Assembly (NCBI GenBank): GCA_026119855.1
Contig: JAOWBW010000043.1
Location: forward strand, 434,001 to 498,000
Reading direction: 5' to 3'
Source: Campanula takesimana
Taxonomy: Eukaryota; Streptophyta; Magnoliopsida; Asterales; Campanulaceae
Length of the DNA: 64,000 nt
The translations under genes and the position numbers were made by a program. The stretch's first letter is position 1, and each line of letters starts with the position of its first letter. Shown here in pieces: positions 47,411-57,204 of this stretch. The notes beneath the pieces were generated by a model. The model saw only the letters and a program-made list of their open reading frames with translations. It was not told where the DNA came from and did no database searches.

Positions 47411-48465
47411 CCTCAGCAACCATTCCTTTGTGACGATTGAATTTAGGAGTGTGGCTGCTCTTTTTCTGCAAGTACTCAAACTTGGAAATTGGGCAGCTCG
47501 ATGCAAAATGTCCTGGTTTCCTGCAATTAAAACAAACAAGGTCTTCTTTCCTTTTTGAGTCATTGCTCCTTGTGAATTTTGGAGGAGCTCTGCTTGTAGA
47601 TCCTTGAGCTTTGTTGAATGAGCCGGGTTTTGAGAATTTTCTGAACTTCTAGAATCTCTTCACAAATAAAGCGAAGTCTTCATCATCTATGTCTAATGGC
47701 TCAAAAGTAGAAATTTTGGGATCAGAACTTTTCTCAACCAACGCAGGCACTTCCTCTCTATGCGCCACCATAGCAATGGATTTTGATTTTCCTTCAGTTT
47801 CACTTATACGCTGAAGTTTGAGCTCATACACTTTGATATTAGCATAAAGGTTCCTTAGAGTCCAATCATCCAAAGTTCCAGCGTCTTCAAGGGCGCTAGA
47901 TTTTATGGAGATGTCTTGATCCAAAAGCAGCAAGGAAATTAACATTCAATTCCTTGTTTGAGAATTTCTTTCCAAGTGAAATACATAGATTAATAATTTC
48001 ACAATAGCGTTCATAAGTCTGTCTTAAGGTTTCACCGGGGAGTTGAGAGAAATTGTTGAATCTTTTTTGTACTTCATATCCCTTGTTCTCTTTGCAAACA
48101 GTGTCTTCTTCAATAGCATCCCATAATTCATTGGCGGTAGCACAATGCATGACTTTTTGTTTCATAGCCGTGCTTTGAGTGCTTAGGAGAATGTTTCTTG
48201 CTTTCCCATCATTTGCAACTCTTCTGATTTCTTCTTCAGTCCATTCTTCCTTTGGTTTCTTAACTGTTGGTTGAGCAGGGTTGGTGCGCGGATTTGGATT
48301 CTCTTTCATTGGGATGTAAGGTCCATAAACCACGGTGTCATGAAGCCTTTCATCGATTGAGCTGAGATTGGTCAAGATGTTGAATTTCTCTACGTCAAAA
48401 TGATCTTCATCAAAGACTGGAACGTGAGTGTAGTTTGCAGTTGCCATAGGTTTTGAGTTTGCCAT
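47411..48465 (-). pseudogene. Copia D gag, N-terminal part
   Basis: The start 'MANSKPMATANYTHVPVFD' at 48465 lies ~60 bp inside the primer site. A copia gag (UBN2-like) domain follows: 'ARNILLSTQSTAMKQKVMHC' and 'NELWDAIEEDTVCKENKGYEVQKRFNNF', then 'ETLRQTYERYCEIIN'. A frameshift near 47910 moves the chain to the frame at 47945. That frame ends at a TAG near 47649 but resumes to a CCHC knuckle (CFNCRKPGHFASSC, about 47490-47530). The Tekay insertion cuts it at 47410. The copia gag forms the capsid and packages RNA. Confidence 0.9.
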
Positions 48466-48525
48466 TTCGAATCGGAACCCAAGCTGTTAAGCCTGAAAAA
48501 CAAAAATGTTTTATAAAGGTGTTTT

Positions 48526-48536
48526 CCCTGATACCA
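48526..48536 (-). promoter_or_regulatory. Copia D primer binding site
   Basis: The minus strand has TGGTATCAGGG, a near match to the initiator tRNA-Met complement (TGGTATCAGAGC), two bases from the LTR end at 48539. Confidence 0.75.
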
Positions 48537-48538
48537 CT

Positions 48539-49970
48539 TGTTGGTCCCAAAGGGGCAACAAGGGTATAAAAATAGCTAGAGGGGGTGGGGTGAATAGCTG
48601 TTTTGAAATTCTTTTCGTACCCTTGATAAACTCAATTGCAAATGTGCACTTTATCAAATAAGAGTTATGAAATGCGCCTAAGTGAGTGAGTGAAATGTAC
48701 AGTGGAATTTAGTTAAGTAAATAGGCGCAAAGTATGATAAAGGGGGCGCACACACACTCTAAGTATTTTGGCTCAAAGTGAGTGAAAGATGGAACTAAGG
48801 CAAATGATATAACAAACACAACACAATTCAATCCAATCAATCTACAATGAATAAACAAGCAAATAGTGAGATAAGATAATAACTTGAAAGTAAATGACAA
48901 GAAATTAATACGCGCTATTTGGAGAGGTTCGATCGGGAAATGATCTACGTCTTCTACCAGGATGGTTAGTCTTGGATTTCTAATGGAGATCTTAAAATAT
49001 GAGTGAGAGTTACAAATTACAACGTTTGAGCTTTACACTAACTCAATATCTATAATCTATGAAAGAACAAATCCTAGACAAAACCGGTATATCTCTTAAA
49101 GAAAGATCTAAGTGATCAAACTTAAAGAGGTGCGTTTATGTTTTTAGTATCAAGGTTCTTTAGATCTATGAGATTGAGAGCACAAGAAAACTAAAGTGTT
49201 TTTGCTTGAGGATCTGGGCTAAGTATGAAGGTATGAAGATGTTCTTGAGGAATCTGGGAATTCAAAGGGCAATCTTCAAATCTTCAACAAATGCTTGAGA
49301 GAGAAATTCTGAAATGCTTAGCAACTTCAAATGGTTGAAGTTATGGAGTATTTATAGTAGATCCCCAAAAACTAGCTGTTGGAAATCCCTTGTGGATAAG
49401 ATCAAAGGACATATGTGCTGGAGCTCATTGAGTGGAGCACGTGTCCTTTTATAGCCGTTAGACACATAAAACAAATATGACCGTTGTGGACAGGTGTTCT
49501 CAAATCTAGGTGCACATGTGTTATTTATCCACCGTTGGATCTTTGGCATAGTTTGAATCTCTTGAAGTCTTCATGTCTTCAATAAATCACCAAGTGTTGA
49601 ATTTTATCAATGAGGCGCATTGAGCCAAGGAGGCGCATATAATGCGCGCGCGCTTGATGGGCGCAGAGTAGGCGCATGGCGCATGCCTTAAATCAACATT
49701 GTGATTTTTTCTTGAATCTTGATATCTTTGCCCTATTCCTAAGCCTAGTCTATTCAAATGGACTACCTAAAAATGAAGTATAAATACTTCTTACATATGG
49801 GTCTAAAGTCCATGAAATAAAACTTAGGTGATGGATCAATCAAATCTAATCAATCCTATACATTGAATACTGAGATATGAGTGGGCATACCCAGCAAATC
49901 TACTATAGTTTTTTTTTCTTATTCTTAAAATTGATTCTAATTACATAAAATTAATTTTTATCTTCTAACA
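48539..49970 (-). mobile_element. Copia D 5' LTR
   Basis: In minus sense it probably starts TGTTAGAAG at 49970 and ends GGGACCAACA at 48539, about 1.43 kb, close to the 1.38-kb solo LTR. The end has the 'ttcaccccaccccctctagc' block seen in the solo LTR. A TATA box (minus 'ctactataaatactcc') lies at 49349-49364. GGCGC-rich clusters are at 48672-48755 and 49610-49690. The outer boundary is inferred from the TG start only, because no second LTR is available. Confidence 0.7.
49349..49364 (-). promoter_or_regulatory. TATA box of copia D LTR
   Basis: 'ctactataaatactcc' on the minus strand, mid-LTR. Confidence 0.55.
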
Positions 49971-50660
49971 ATGGATGACTTTTGGTACGACCCCGTTTCA
50001 AACTTTGAAACGTTACCGTCATCCTATATTATTTGTCAGTTATGTAACATTATTGGGCATACCGCAAGGGACTGTTTGCGTTGTTATGAACCAAGTGAAT
50101 TCGTTCATACTAATTCTTCTTTCTCAGTATCGGATTGGTTATATCCGAAACAAAATAAATCTATAGATTCAAATTATTGTTCTTCCGATATAGAAGAACC
50201 ATTAACTAACATTAATGAGTCATCTCCTTCTCTATTTTGTTCAAATTCAAATTGGTATGTTGATCATCTCATAGATCAACTCCATTGTCTTCAAAAATTT
50301 CCTTCTCAATCTTTGAAAAAATATTTTTCTGAAGCAAAATCAATTTCTTATGCTCTTTCTAAAGCCGGGAGTCCAATCTCTGAAATAGAGCTTATTGATT
50401 TTCTCGTTGATGGTCTTGATCCCTTATACGAAAAATTTGTTAAATACTATGTTTTCCGTCAACCTAATATTTCCTTGGAATTTCTCTATAGTCCTCTTCT
50501 TGACACCGAAAACCTTCAAATTTCCTTCCCCTTGTCCGTGCAATGGGATATGAATTCTCATGTATCTGGCCTTTCACTCACATCGCAGGACAACTCCATA
50601 GAACCGAGCCAGCCTAAGAGCACTTTCCCATACTTATCTTCATTGGGCCAGCCGACATAA
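49971..50660 (+). CDS. Copia gag-like ORF with N-terminal zinc knuckle
   Basis: This 229-residue open frame starts at an ATG directly against the inferred end of copia D's LTR. Residues 22-35 form a CCHC knuckle (CQLCNIIGHTARDC). Residues about 105-175 resemble the copia gag core: 'SLKKYFSEAKSISYALSKAGSPISEIELIDFLVDGLDPLYEKFVKYY', where the family has S-x-x-Y/F-L...L-x-x-IGSP...V-L-NGL-P-x-Y. In ordinary copia gag the knuckle follows this core; here it precedes it. The tail is Ser/Pro-rich. No LTR, protease or RT is attached. It may be an old rearranged element or a host gene derived from gag. Its true N-terminus may have been displaced by copia D. Confidence 0.5.
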   Translation: MDDFWYDPVSNFETLPSSYIICQLCNIIGHTARDCLRCYEPSEFVHTNSSFSVSDWLYPKQNKSIDSNYCSSDIEEPLTNINESSPSLFCSNSNWYVDHLIDQLHCLQKFPSQSLKKYFSEAKSISYALSKAGSPISEIELIDFLVDGLDPLYEKFVKYYVFRQPNISLEFLYSPLLDTENLQISFPLSVQWDMNSHVSGLSLTSQDNSIEPSQPKSTFPYLSSLGQPT

Positions 50661-51248
50661 TCATTTTCCTCAGTGATATTGTCACTCCAAGTGGAGCAAT
50701 CTATTCCTCCCTTGCCTCTGCAAGCAGGCTCTTAATCTTGCCAACTGACCCAAGTGTTTTCCAGGCTGCCTTCAGTAACTCACTTGACACCCCTAGATTC
50801 GTCCGTTGCATATGTCTCGCAAGAAGCCACAACCCATGTTGGATCAATGTTTTTAGGTGGTCCTCTCTACCACTCCAGCCCAATGCATAGCTCCCCTTTA
50901 CATTCTCTTAGGGAATTTCCGTCTCCCATTCATGAAGATCCTGTTGAAACAAATCTGGAATCTAAGTACATAGCCCAACTATCTCCTGTTGGCCTTGATA
51001 CTTCACCGTCGGGAGAAACATGTGGCTTATCACCTACATCAACTGACAGTGATGGGTCCATGGATACTCGTGTCCCAACAGCTGAATCAAGCTCGGTGCA
51101 TACGCCTCCTCTTAAGCCTGTATACAAAGTGTGCTGCTCACAGTGGGCATTACCTACTCTTTCTTCTTTTGGGCCTCGACAGGTCTGCCTTTCTCCTTTA
51201 GACGAACCGGTGCAGCCCGTTCAACCACCAATCCAGTCCATCTCATAG
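50661..51248 (+). pseudogene. Ser/Pro-rich open region downstream of the gag-like ORF
   Basis: Overlapping plus-strand open frames (longest 50754-51248, 164 codons without a clear ATG) encode 'YHSSPMHSSPLHSL' and other Ser/Thr/Pro-rich sequence. This resembles low-complexity linkers of copia polyproteins. I recognise no domain. It could be the decayed continuation of the gag-like ORF. Confidence 0.3.
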
Positions 51249-51843
51249 GTCCCTTCCCCATATCCGCTACCAAAGGCCTCCATGAATAATGATCACGTGT
51301 ATTTTTTGGAGATCACCTATCTGTTTTCTGATCAAAGTCTCAAGAGATGGTTGCGGTCACAAAGGCGGGAATGTGACAGTGACTAAGGTGATGGTTGTAC
51401 ATCAGGTGGATGTTTCCCTTCCACTTCCCCTCATCTGTCATCACGTTGAGCAAGGATAACTCATATATCTGATGACAATCATAAACATGAATAATTGTGA
51501 CCGATCGAGTTCAACAACGAAATTCATCATGGTATATAACCAAATAATACTCCAAGATATTATCATGCTATATAACCAAATAATACAGAGACTTGAGTGA
51601 AAACAAGTGGATTTAATTAGTGTAAAAGTAACCGAGGATTTTTCTTTGTTTGATTTAATTAACTAAAACTGAAATTAAATACTACATATGTCCCTAAATG
51701 ATTATCCAAACTAAATTTTAAGGGACATAACATTTTGTACAATTTGGTGGCAAAATTCATATATAATCTTGTAATCCTACTTACAAACATTTAGTTTTTG
51801 CAAGTAATAAAGAGACCGGTGAAAAAAAATTCAAAAAAATTAC
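51249..51843. other. Intergenic, nothing recognised
   Basis: AT-rich DNA with a short duplication 'tataaccaaataata' at about 51536 and 51572. There is no open frame of note. It is the flank into which Tat element A inserted. Confidence 0.6.
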
Positions 51844-52891
51844 TGTAGACACCCCGCCTTGGACCTCTCATGTCCCGATTGCATACACATTCTCCGTCTT
51901 CCTCTTTTCTATTAAGTTTTGTTACTTTTTGTTAACTTTCATTACTTTCCATTAAGTTCTTGACTTACTCCGTTAATCTTGGACTTGACTAAGTGACAAG
52001 GTCAACCTTGAGTCTTTGTTTACTTTGTTTTTGTTAACTTTCATGGTGTTTGTTAAGTTTCTGACTGATTTCGTTAGTTTCGGGGCTTAAATGCATAACG
52101 GGGTTAACTTTTGGGCTAAAATATGGATTTTCTAAAGTCGGGACATGCGCGCCTTTGCCATACTTTGTGAGAGGTGTGCGCCTCCCATAGGGGGGGTTGG
52201 GACGAGCGCGCTTCCCACCTCCCTCTAAAACTCAAAAGTCCATTTTCAAAGAGTGGTTACTATAAACAAATTGGTTCTTCCCCATTCAAGCACAAGGTAC
52301 AATACCCACTTTCTCCTTCTAAACTCTTTTACTTCTCTTTATCAAAACTCTTTATTTGTTTTCTTCATATTTCATCTCTTCTAATGTGTATGCAATCTCC
52401 ATAAAAAGGAATACAACCAAAAGACCACTTCACTATTGAAGTTTGGTCAAGGTTACATTCCAACATTCTAAACTCTATTTTAATTTGTCATTCATTTCCT
52501 AATATAATTGTTTAATATGTAATCTTTAGCATAAATTAATATATAAAATAATTTTCTTTTATTTCCCTTTGCAATTCCCCTCTTCTTTACATTGTAATTG
52601 TTAGCACTATTTAATAATTGAAGGACTTTATTACATTAGAACACCTTTATTAGCAAGACCCGTGTAAGCGGGGCAGAGTGGGTGTTTAAGTACTTCCCAC
52701 TCCGTCACCTAACCCCCAAAACCTTCTCTTCCTGAATCTTTGGTTTCGTATATAAATTTAGGCTATTTCTTTAGGTTTTTCTTATATTCCCTTAATAACA
52801 TAGGTGGCGACTCTACAATATAAAATAAATTAGACATCCTAGGATAATTCACCGCACTATCCAAGTAGTGGGTTTTCCCGGGGTATCTACA
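51844..52891 (+). mobile_element. Tat element A, 5' LTR
   Basis: The 1048-bp LTR starts TGTAGACACCCCGCCTTGG and ends GGGGTATCTACA. A tRNA-Arg primer site follows at once. It shares its start, end and U5 text ('cctaggataattcaccgc') with LTR C (62718) and, more distantly, LTR B (55013). GCGC-rich clusters lie at 52145-52215. A second copy of the primer-like motif (TGGCGACTCT) sits inside U5 at 52805-52814. A TATA-like 'actataaacaaa' lies near 52258. Confidence 0.92.
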
Positions 52892-52892
52892 G

Positions 52893-52908
52893 TGGCGACT
52901 CTGCTGGA
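52893..52908 (+). promoter_or_regulatory. Primer binding site of element A (tRNA-Arg type)
   Basis: TGGCGACTCTGCTGGAGA one base after the LTR is complementary, with one or two mismatches, to the 3' end of plant tRNA-Arg(ACG), the primer used by Tat/Ogre elements. Confidence 0.8.
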
Positions 52909-53408
52909 GATTATTTAGAGGGTTAAACTTGCGTTTTTAACTTTTGGTGTTCTTATTTCTGCATTCTGGGCATTCTGGTGGAAAAAGGTGGGAAGCGTGC
53001 ACCTCTGGCCTTCTTGGCCTAAGGCGCGCACCTCCGACCTTCACCACCAGAATCGCCCACCTCTCATCTCATCCTTCAATTACATGTTATTGTGCTAACA
53101 AGTTTCTGCAGGGGAAAGAATTGTTATTTAGGGTCAAGGCAATCGCTTGAACCCACGAGTTTGGAGGTACTGCCCTGAATAGGGCGCCTCGGCCTCTCTC
53201 GCTCGGAGGCGCGCGCCTCCCACTCTCACTGCCCAATGCGCGCGCTTCTGGGAGCATTCCCAGAAACAGAACAATGCACAGAACAGAATGATTGATAGTG
53301 TGTGGGTACCGGGCCTGCACAAAATAGTTTTTTATTTTATGTTTATTTTTGTCGGTCACCGGGTGATTCGAAAGTTGTAATTATGTGTTTATTTTCTTTT
53401 CTTTTCTT

Positions 53409-53495
<87 letters not shown>

Positions 53496-54195
53496 TCACT
53501 TGGCTTGACCTCACTCTACACGCACATATTCCTATGAATTGCTCACAATCGAGTCGCACAAGTTCATAACCCCAAACCCGTCGAGGCCCGTCCTAGAGAG
53601 TTTCAAGCTCTACCCGACCTTGACTCTTTCGAAGCGGTAAACCTCAACCCGTGGCGTAGTTCATGACTAAATGCTGGGGGTGACCTTAAGCCTCTCTTTA
53701 GCTGAGCACAAGCCAACACAATTCTAGTTAGGGTCTAACACTCCATGACCAAGTCGGTTTTCGTGTTTCGTGATTTCCCTAAACTAATGTCATCAAATCA
53801 TACATGCCTTTTCCAAGAGAAACAAGTGGTTATCATGGAAGAAATAAAACTCCGTCCCCAAGTGGTTATTATGGACGAAAATAAAAAATTCGTCCCCGCA
53901 TGTATGCTTTATGACATTAATTTAGTTTAATCCCGACACATGTAGGTATCACAAACGTGGTGGAATCCGATGAGTATATGGGACCGCGAGAAGGTCTATA
54001 TACTAGTGTGACGATTCCACTATTTTCTTTAGAAACCCCAAAAAAGGACCACGTCCTTCTGACGTTTGTAAAAAAAAAAAAAAAGGCATTTTCTTATGTG
54101 GTTGAGTCTTTTCTCTTGTTTGTGGGTGAAATTATTTTAGTCAAAGGTGTTTGTGGGGCCATCCTAAGATCAACCGTGCTCTATCAATAGGTCCA
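52909..54195 (+). other. Untranslated leader of element A
   Basis: No gene. It includes GCGC-rich clusters (52985-53035 and 53185-53260, with 'ggaggcgcgcgcctccc'), an (AT)n microsatellite (53413-53492) and a stretch near 53815-53900 where 'aagtggttatcatgga' and 'aagtggttattatgga' repeat ~45 bp apart. Short open frames lack domains. Confidence 0.6.
53413..53492. repeat. (AT)n microsatellite
   Basis: About 40 AT units without interruption. Confidence 0.97.
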
Positions 54196-54753
54196 ATGGC
54201 TTCCAACGGCAACAACAACAATGGTGGGTACATTTTCATGTCCAACGAAAGGCTCTTCAACATAATGAGAGCCATGAAGGAACATATGGATAGACTTGCC
54301 GAGGATGCCCGCCGAAAAGACGATTTGTTTCAAGCCCGTTTTGATCTCAAGAGGAAGATTCACAAAGAAGCGGTTTCCGAACTCAAGGCCCGTTTGCAAG
54401 AGCTCACCGACAACAAAGCAAAGTTCAATGGTAAAGCATGCTCAAGTGGCCCGTCCCACAAAAGCCACAAAGGTGCCACCAACAAGCGAGTTTTCACTCC
54501 TCTCCTAGGATTAACCCAAACCCAAGCATTTGAAACTTTGGTGGCGAGTGGAAAGGTCAAGCCTTTACAAGGGTACCAACCCAAGATGATCAACGCCAAC
54601 CATGCCCATCACAAATATTGTGGCTATCATCAACACAGTGGCCATCTTACCGAGGAATGCTTCACTCTCCGAAACATCATCCAAAATTTGATCGACAATG
54701 GTGAATTTACCTTGGGTGAAGAGCAACTCATCAAGGAAGAGGCTCAGATTTGA
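54196..54753 (+). CDS. Short Tat gag of element A, lacking a capsid domain
   Basis: The ATG at 54196 ('MASNGNNNNGGY') gives 185 residues. Residues about 20-75 are charged and helical ('MRAMKEHMDRLAEDARRKDD', 'AVSELKARLQELTDN'), probably coiled coil. Residues about 100-175 match the C-terminal part of Tat gag: 'FTPLLGLTQTQAFETLVASG', then 'YCGYHQHSGHLTEECFTLRNIIQNLIDNGEF', whose C-x2-H...H-x4-C pattern is the Tat zinc finger. The central capsid domain (Retrotrans_gag) is missing, and the frame stops before protease. It is either an internal deletion or a nonautonomous element's protein. Confidence 0.75.
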   Translation: MASNGNNNNGGYIFMSNERLFNIMRAMKEHMDRLAEDARRKDDLFQARFDLKRKIHKEAVSELKARLQELTDNKAKFNGKACSSGPSHKSHKGATNKRVFTPLLGLTQTQAFETLVASGKVKPLQGYQPKMINANHAHHKYCGYHQHSGHLTEECFTLRNIIQNLIDNGEFTLGEEQLIKEEAQI

Positions 54754-55012
54754 AATGGGGCTTCAACAAGAGATCATGCCACAAGGAGACTACGGCGACA
54801 AGGATGATGACAGCAATCTTCGTTTCTCTTTCTCTACCTAGTAATAGGAATAAAAAAAAAAGAGTCAAAGTCCTCTTATGTGTGCATTAAGTTTTCTTTC
54901 TTCTCTTTGATGTTAAAGTTTGAGTCGGTCTTATAAAATAAAAGTCGTTCTTGTCCTCATACACTCTTCCAAGTTATTCAATTTAATTCTTGGCAAAATG
55001 ATGAAAAGATGT
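54754..55012 (+). other. Element A internal remainder up to element B
   Basis: Non-coding, with an A-run at 54850-54860. It ends at the start of LTR B. If B inserted into A here, the rest of A lies to the right of the window. Confidence 0.45.
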
Positions 55013-56013
55013 TGTAGATACCCCGGGGTGGGGCCACGGCTTGGATAGAGCGCGTGAATTACCCTAGGATGTCTAATTGTGTTTTAGAGTCGCCACCCAC
55101 ATTTTTGAGGAACGTAAGAAAACCTAATGTTTATGAGCCTAAGTTTGATTTACGAAAACAGAGATTATTTGGGATGAGGGTTTGGGGGTTAGGCTACAAA
55201 ATGGGAAGTACTTAAACACCCATTTCGCCCGAGCAAAGTCGGTCTTGTTTGTTCATAATTCACTTTTAAAGATAAATGCGTTCTTCCTATTAAAATGATG
55301 ATAAAAGGGGTTTTAGAGTTAAAATGTAGGGAGATGACTCCTAGGCCAATTCAATGTAATGAAAGGACCGTTGGTGTCATGTCCCAAATGGTTTTGGGTG
55401 ATTGCACATTTGATTGAAGAAGAAGAATAAGAAGGAGAAGAAGATAAATGCTTAAGACATTTACCTATAGTATCCTTCAAAAGAGAACCTCTTGTAAAGC
55501 CTTGAAGAAGAGGTTGAATACCTAGTTGAAGAAATCCCAAGAAAAAGTCTAGGAAAGAATTGAGTAAAAAAGGTCTAAAAGTAATAATGTCCAAGGTCCC
55601 CTCCAATGATGGATTGGAGGGGTTTTTATAGTTGAAAGAGGACTGTTTTTGGAGCCAAACGGAGTCTCCAAGAAATCTTTGCCGGGCAAAATCATGTATA
55701 ATGAGCAAGGGAGAGATTTTTGGGCAGAATCTGTAACTGACACGCCCCAGAAGCGCGTGCATCCCACCTAGGCGGCGGAAGGCGCGCGCGTCTGGCCTCA
55801 AAGGGGAGGAGGCGCGCGACTCTGAGAGGCGATTTTCGACAGAATGGACTAGAAAGTTAGAACTGTTATTCAGTTTAGTCCAGGGACTTAACGGAGTCCG
55901 TCTGGAACTTAACCAAAGTAACAAAAACTAACAGAAAACACTTAAAAGAGGGAGAAACACAAAATCAAGTGTGCAATCGGGGTGAGCGGTCCAAGGCGGG
56001 GGGGGTGCCTACA
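55013..56013 (-). mobile_element. Tat element B, 3' LTR
   Basis: It is the reverse complement of the A/C LTR type. On the plus strand it begins tgtagataccccgggg and ends 'ggggggtgcctaca', i.e. minus start TGTAGGCACC. The 1001 bp include the U5 motif (plus 'agagtcgcca', 55086-55095), a TATA box (minus 'aactataaaaacccc', about 55618-55633) and a GCGC-rich cluster at 55740-55830. It is more diverged than A and C. It lies downstream of B's minus-strand pol, hence the 3' LTR. The 201-codon minus frame inside it is non-coding. Confidence 0.88.
55618..55633 (-). promoter_or_regulatory. TATA box of LTR B
   Basis: The minus strand has 'caactataaaaacccc', at the same relative place as 'cctataaaaacc' in LTR C (63239-63250). 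Confidence 0.5.
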
Positions 56014-57204
56014 GATCCCTTCGGTGGCATGGATTGCGAAGAAAACGCGCTGACGAAAGACAGACATCGGCCTAGGACATCACCAAGAAAAAGGAAAAGA
56101 CTCGATAAAAGCAGGAATCTGAAATTGCAGGGGATAGAGGTGCCCTCCCTGTGTGAGCGACTTTGAGAGATAAGGGTGCGCTCCCTGTGTGAGCGGCTTT
56201 GCCAATAGCGGGATCCGTTTGCTGAGAGCGGGATCTGTTTGCTGGAAGCGGGACCTGTTTGCTGATAGCGAGATCCGTTTGCTGGAAGAGAGACCTATTT
56301 GCTGATAGCGAGATCCATTTGCTGGAAGCGAGACCTGTTTGCTGATAGCGAGATCCGTTTGCTGGAAGCGTGGGACCTAGAGGACCGTTTGCTGAAGTGC
56401 GGAACCCGGAGGACCGTCTGCTGAAGTGCGGGACCAGGAGGACCGTTTACTGAAGTGCAGGACCCGGAGGACCATCTGCGGAAGTGCGGGACCTAGAGGA
56501 CCGTCTGTTGAAGTGTGGGACCCGGAGGACTGTTTGCTGATGTGCGGGACCCGGAGGACCGTTTGCTGAAGTGCAGGACCCGGAGGGCCGTCTACTTTGA
56601 ATGGATGTAGATTTTGTTTGATGAGGAAGCAGTGATTCTGTGGCTCATCCCGGACCAAATTGTTGTCGTGAGTCGTACTTTGATGGTCACTATTTGACTT
56701 TGACTTTTGATGGGGTGCGGGCACAGTTGACTGCGGAGTGCTTTCTGCTGGGGATGAATTGTAAAAACTGATTTTTTGAGAAAATAAAAGACACCCTACT
56801 TTGAGTGGGAGTTTCTATCTTATTTCTGTTTTTAGACATGCCTTAAGGGCGGACCAAATTAATGTGTGCCCAGCCGAGTGTTTGCTGTCGTCGTTTGAGC
56901 TTCTCTTGTTGCTGGGATTGATCTTTTCTGCAGGTTTAAGGTGCTGGAACGCCCGGTTGCTGTTCTGAACTGACAAAGGCTATTTCTGGAGCCTTCTTCT
57001 TCCTGGGACGCGTGCGCTTTGTAAACTGGTGTTGGGAGGCGCGCGCCTCTGGGAGGCGAAATTCAGGGCCTGATATTTGCTGTCCAAAAGATCCCCCAAC
57101 AGCTATAATACCAGCTTCTGGTCGATAATTCAATTCCAACAGCCCTTTTCTGCCATTTTTGAACACCATTTTATTGCTCAATCTTGCTTATAACCTTCTT
57201 TCCC
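56014..57204 (-). other. Element B 3' UTR
   Basis: The sequence between the antisense ORF and the 3' LTR has no gene. It contains the two-tier minisatellite at 56211-56592, 'tgctggggatga' (56748) as in element F's 3' region, and a GCGC block at 57030-57060. The 115-codon minus frame at 56377-56724 is only the translation of the minisatellite. Confidence 0.7.
56211..56592 (+). repeat. Two-tier minisatellite: 20-bp units then 28/29-bp units
   Basis: From 56211 to 56370 eight 20-bp units of 'ggatccgtttgctgatagcg' type alternate in two variants (40-bp dimer). From 56371 to 56592 about eight 28/29-bp units 'ggacccggaggaccgtttgctgaagtgc' follow. Both share the core 'gtttgctg', so the second looks like an expanded form of the first. 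Confidence 0.93.

Larger units (their letters stand above)
29238..49970 (-). mobile_element. Sire-type Ty1/copia element D, nested and decayed
   Basis: On the minus strand the order is 5' LTR (48539-49970), iMet-type primer site, gag with zinc knuckle, a long gag-pol linker, protease, integrase, RT and RNase H, ending at 30748. Protease-integrase-RT-RNase H is the copia order. The long gag with acidic and coiled-coil segments and a second knuckle suits the Sire/Maximus lineage. Three later insertions interrupt it: Tekay at 38230-47405, hAT at 33184-34703 and a solo LTR at 31254-32632. Each has a perfect target duplication. Without inserts D spans about 8.6 kb. No 3' LTR was found; it may be lost at the Tekay LTR fragment or gap. 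Confidence 0.88.

Noticed and set aside
53087..53359. Minus-strand 90-codon open frame in the leader of element A
   Set aside because: It covers a GCGC cluster and leader sequence with no domain.
55319..55924. 201-codon minus-strand open frame in LTR B
   Set aside because: It lies wholly within the LTR, crosses the TATA region and GCGC cluster, and shows no domain.
56377..56724. 115-codon minus-strand open frame
   Set aside because: It is the translation of the 28/29-bp minisatellite and has a repetitive low-complexity product.
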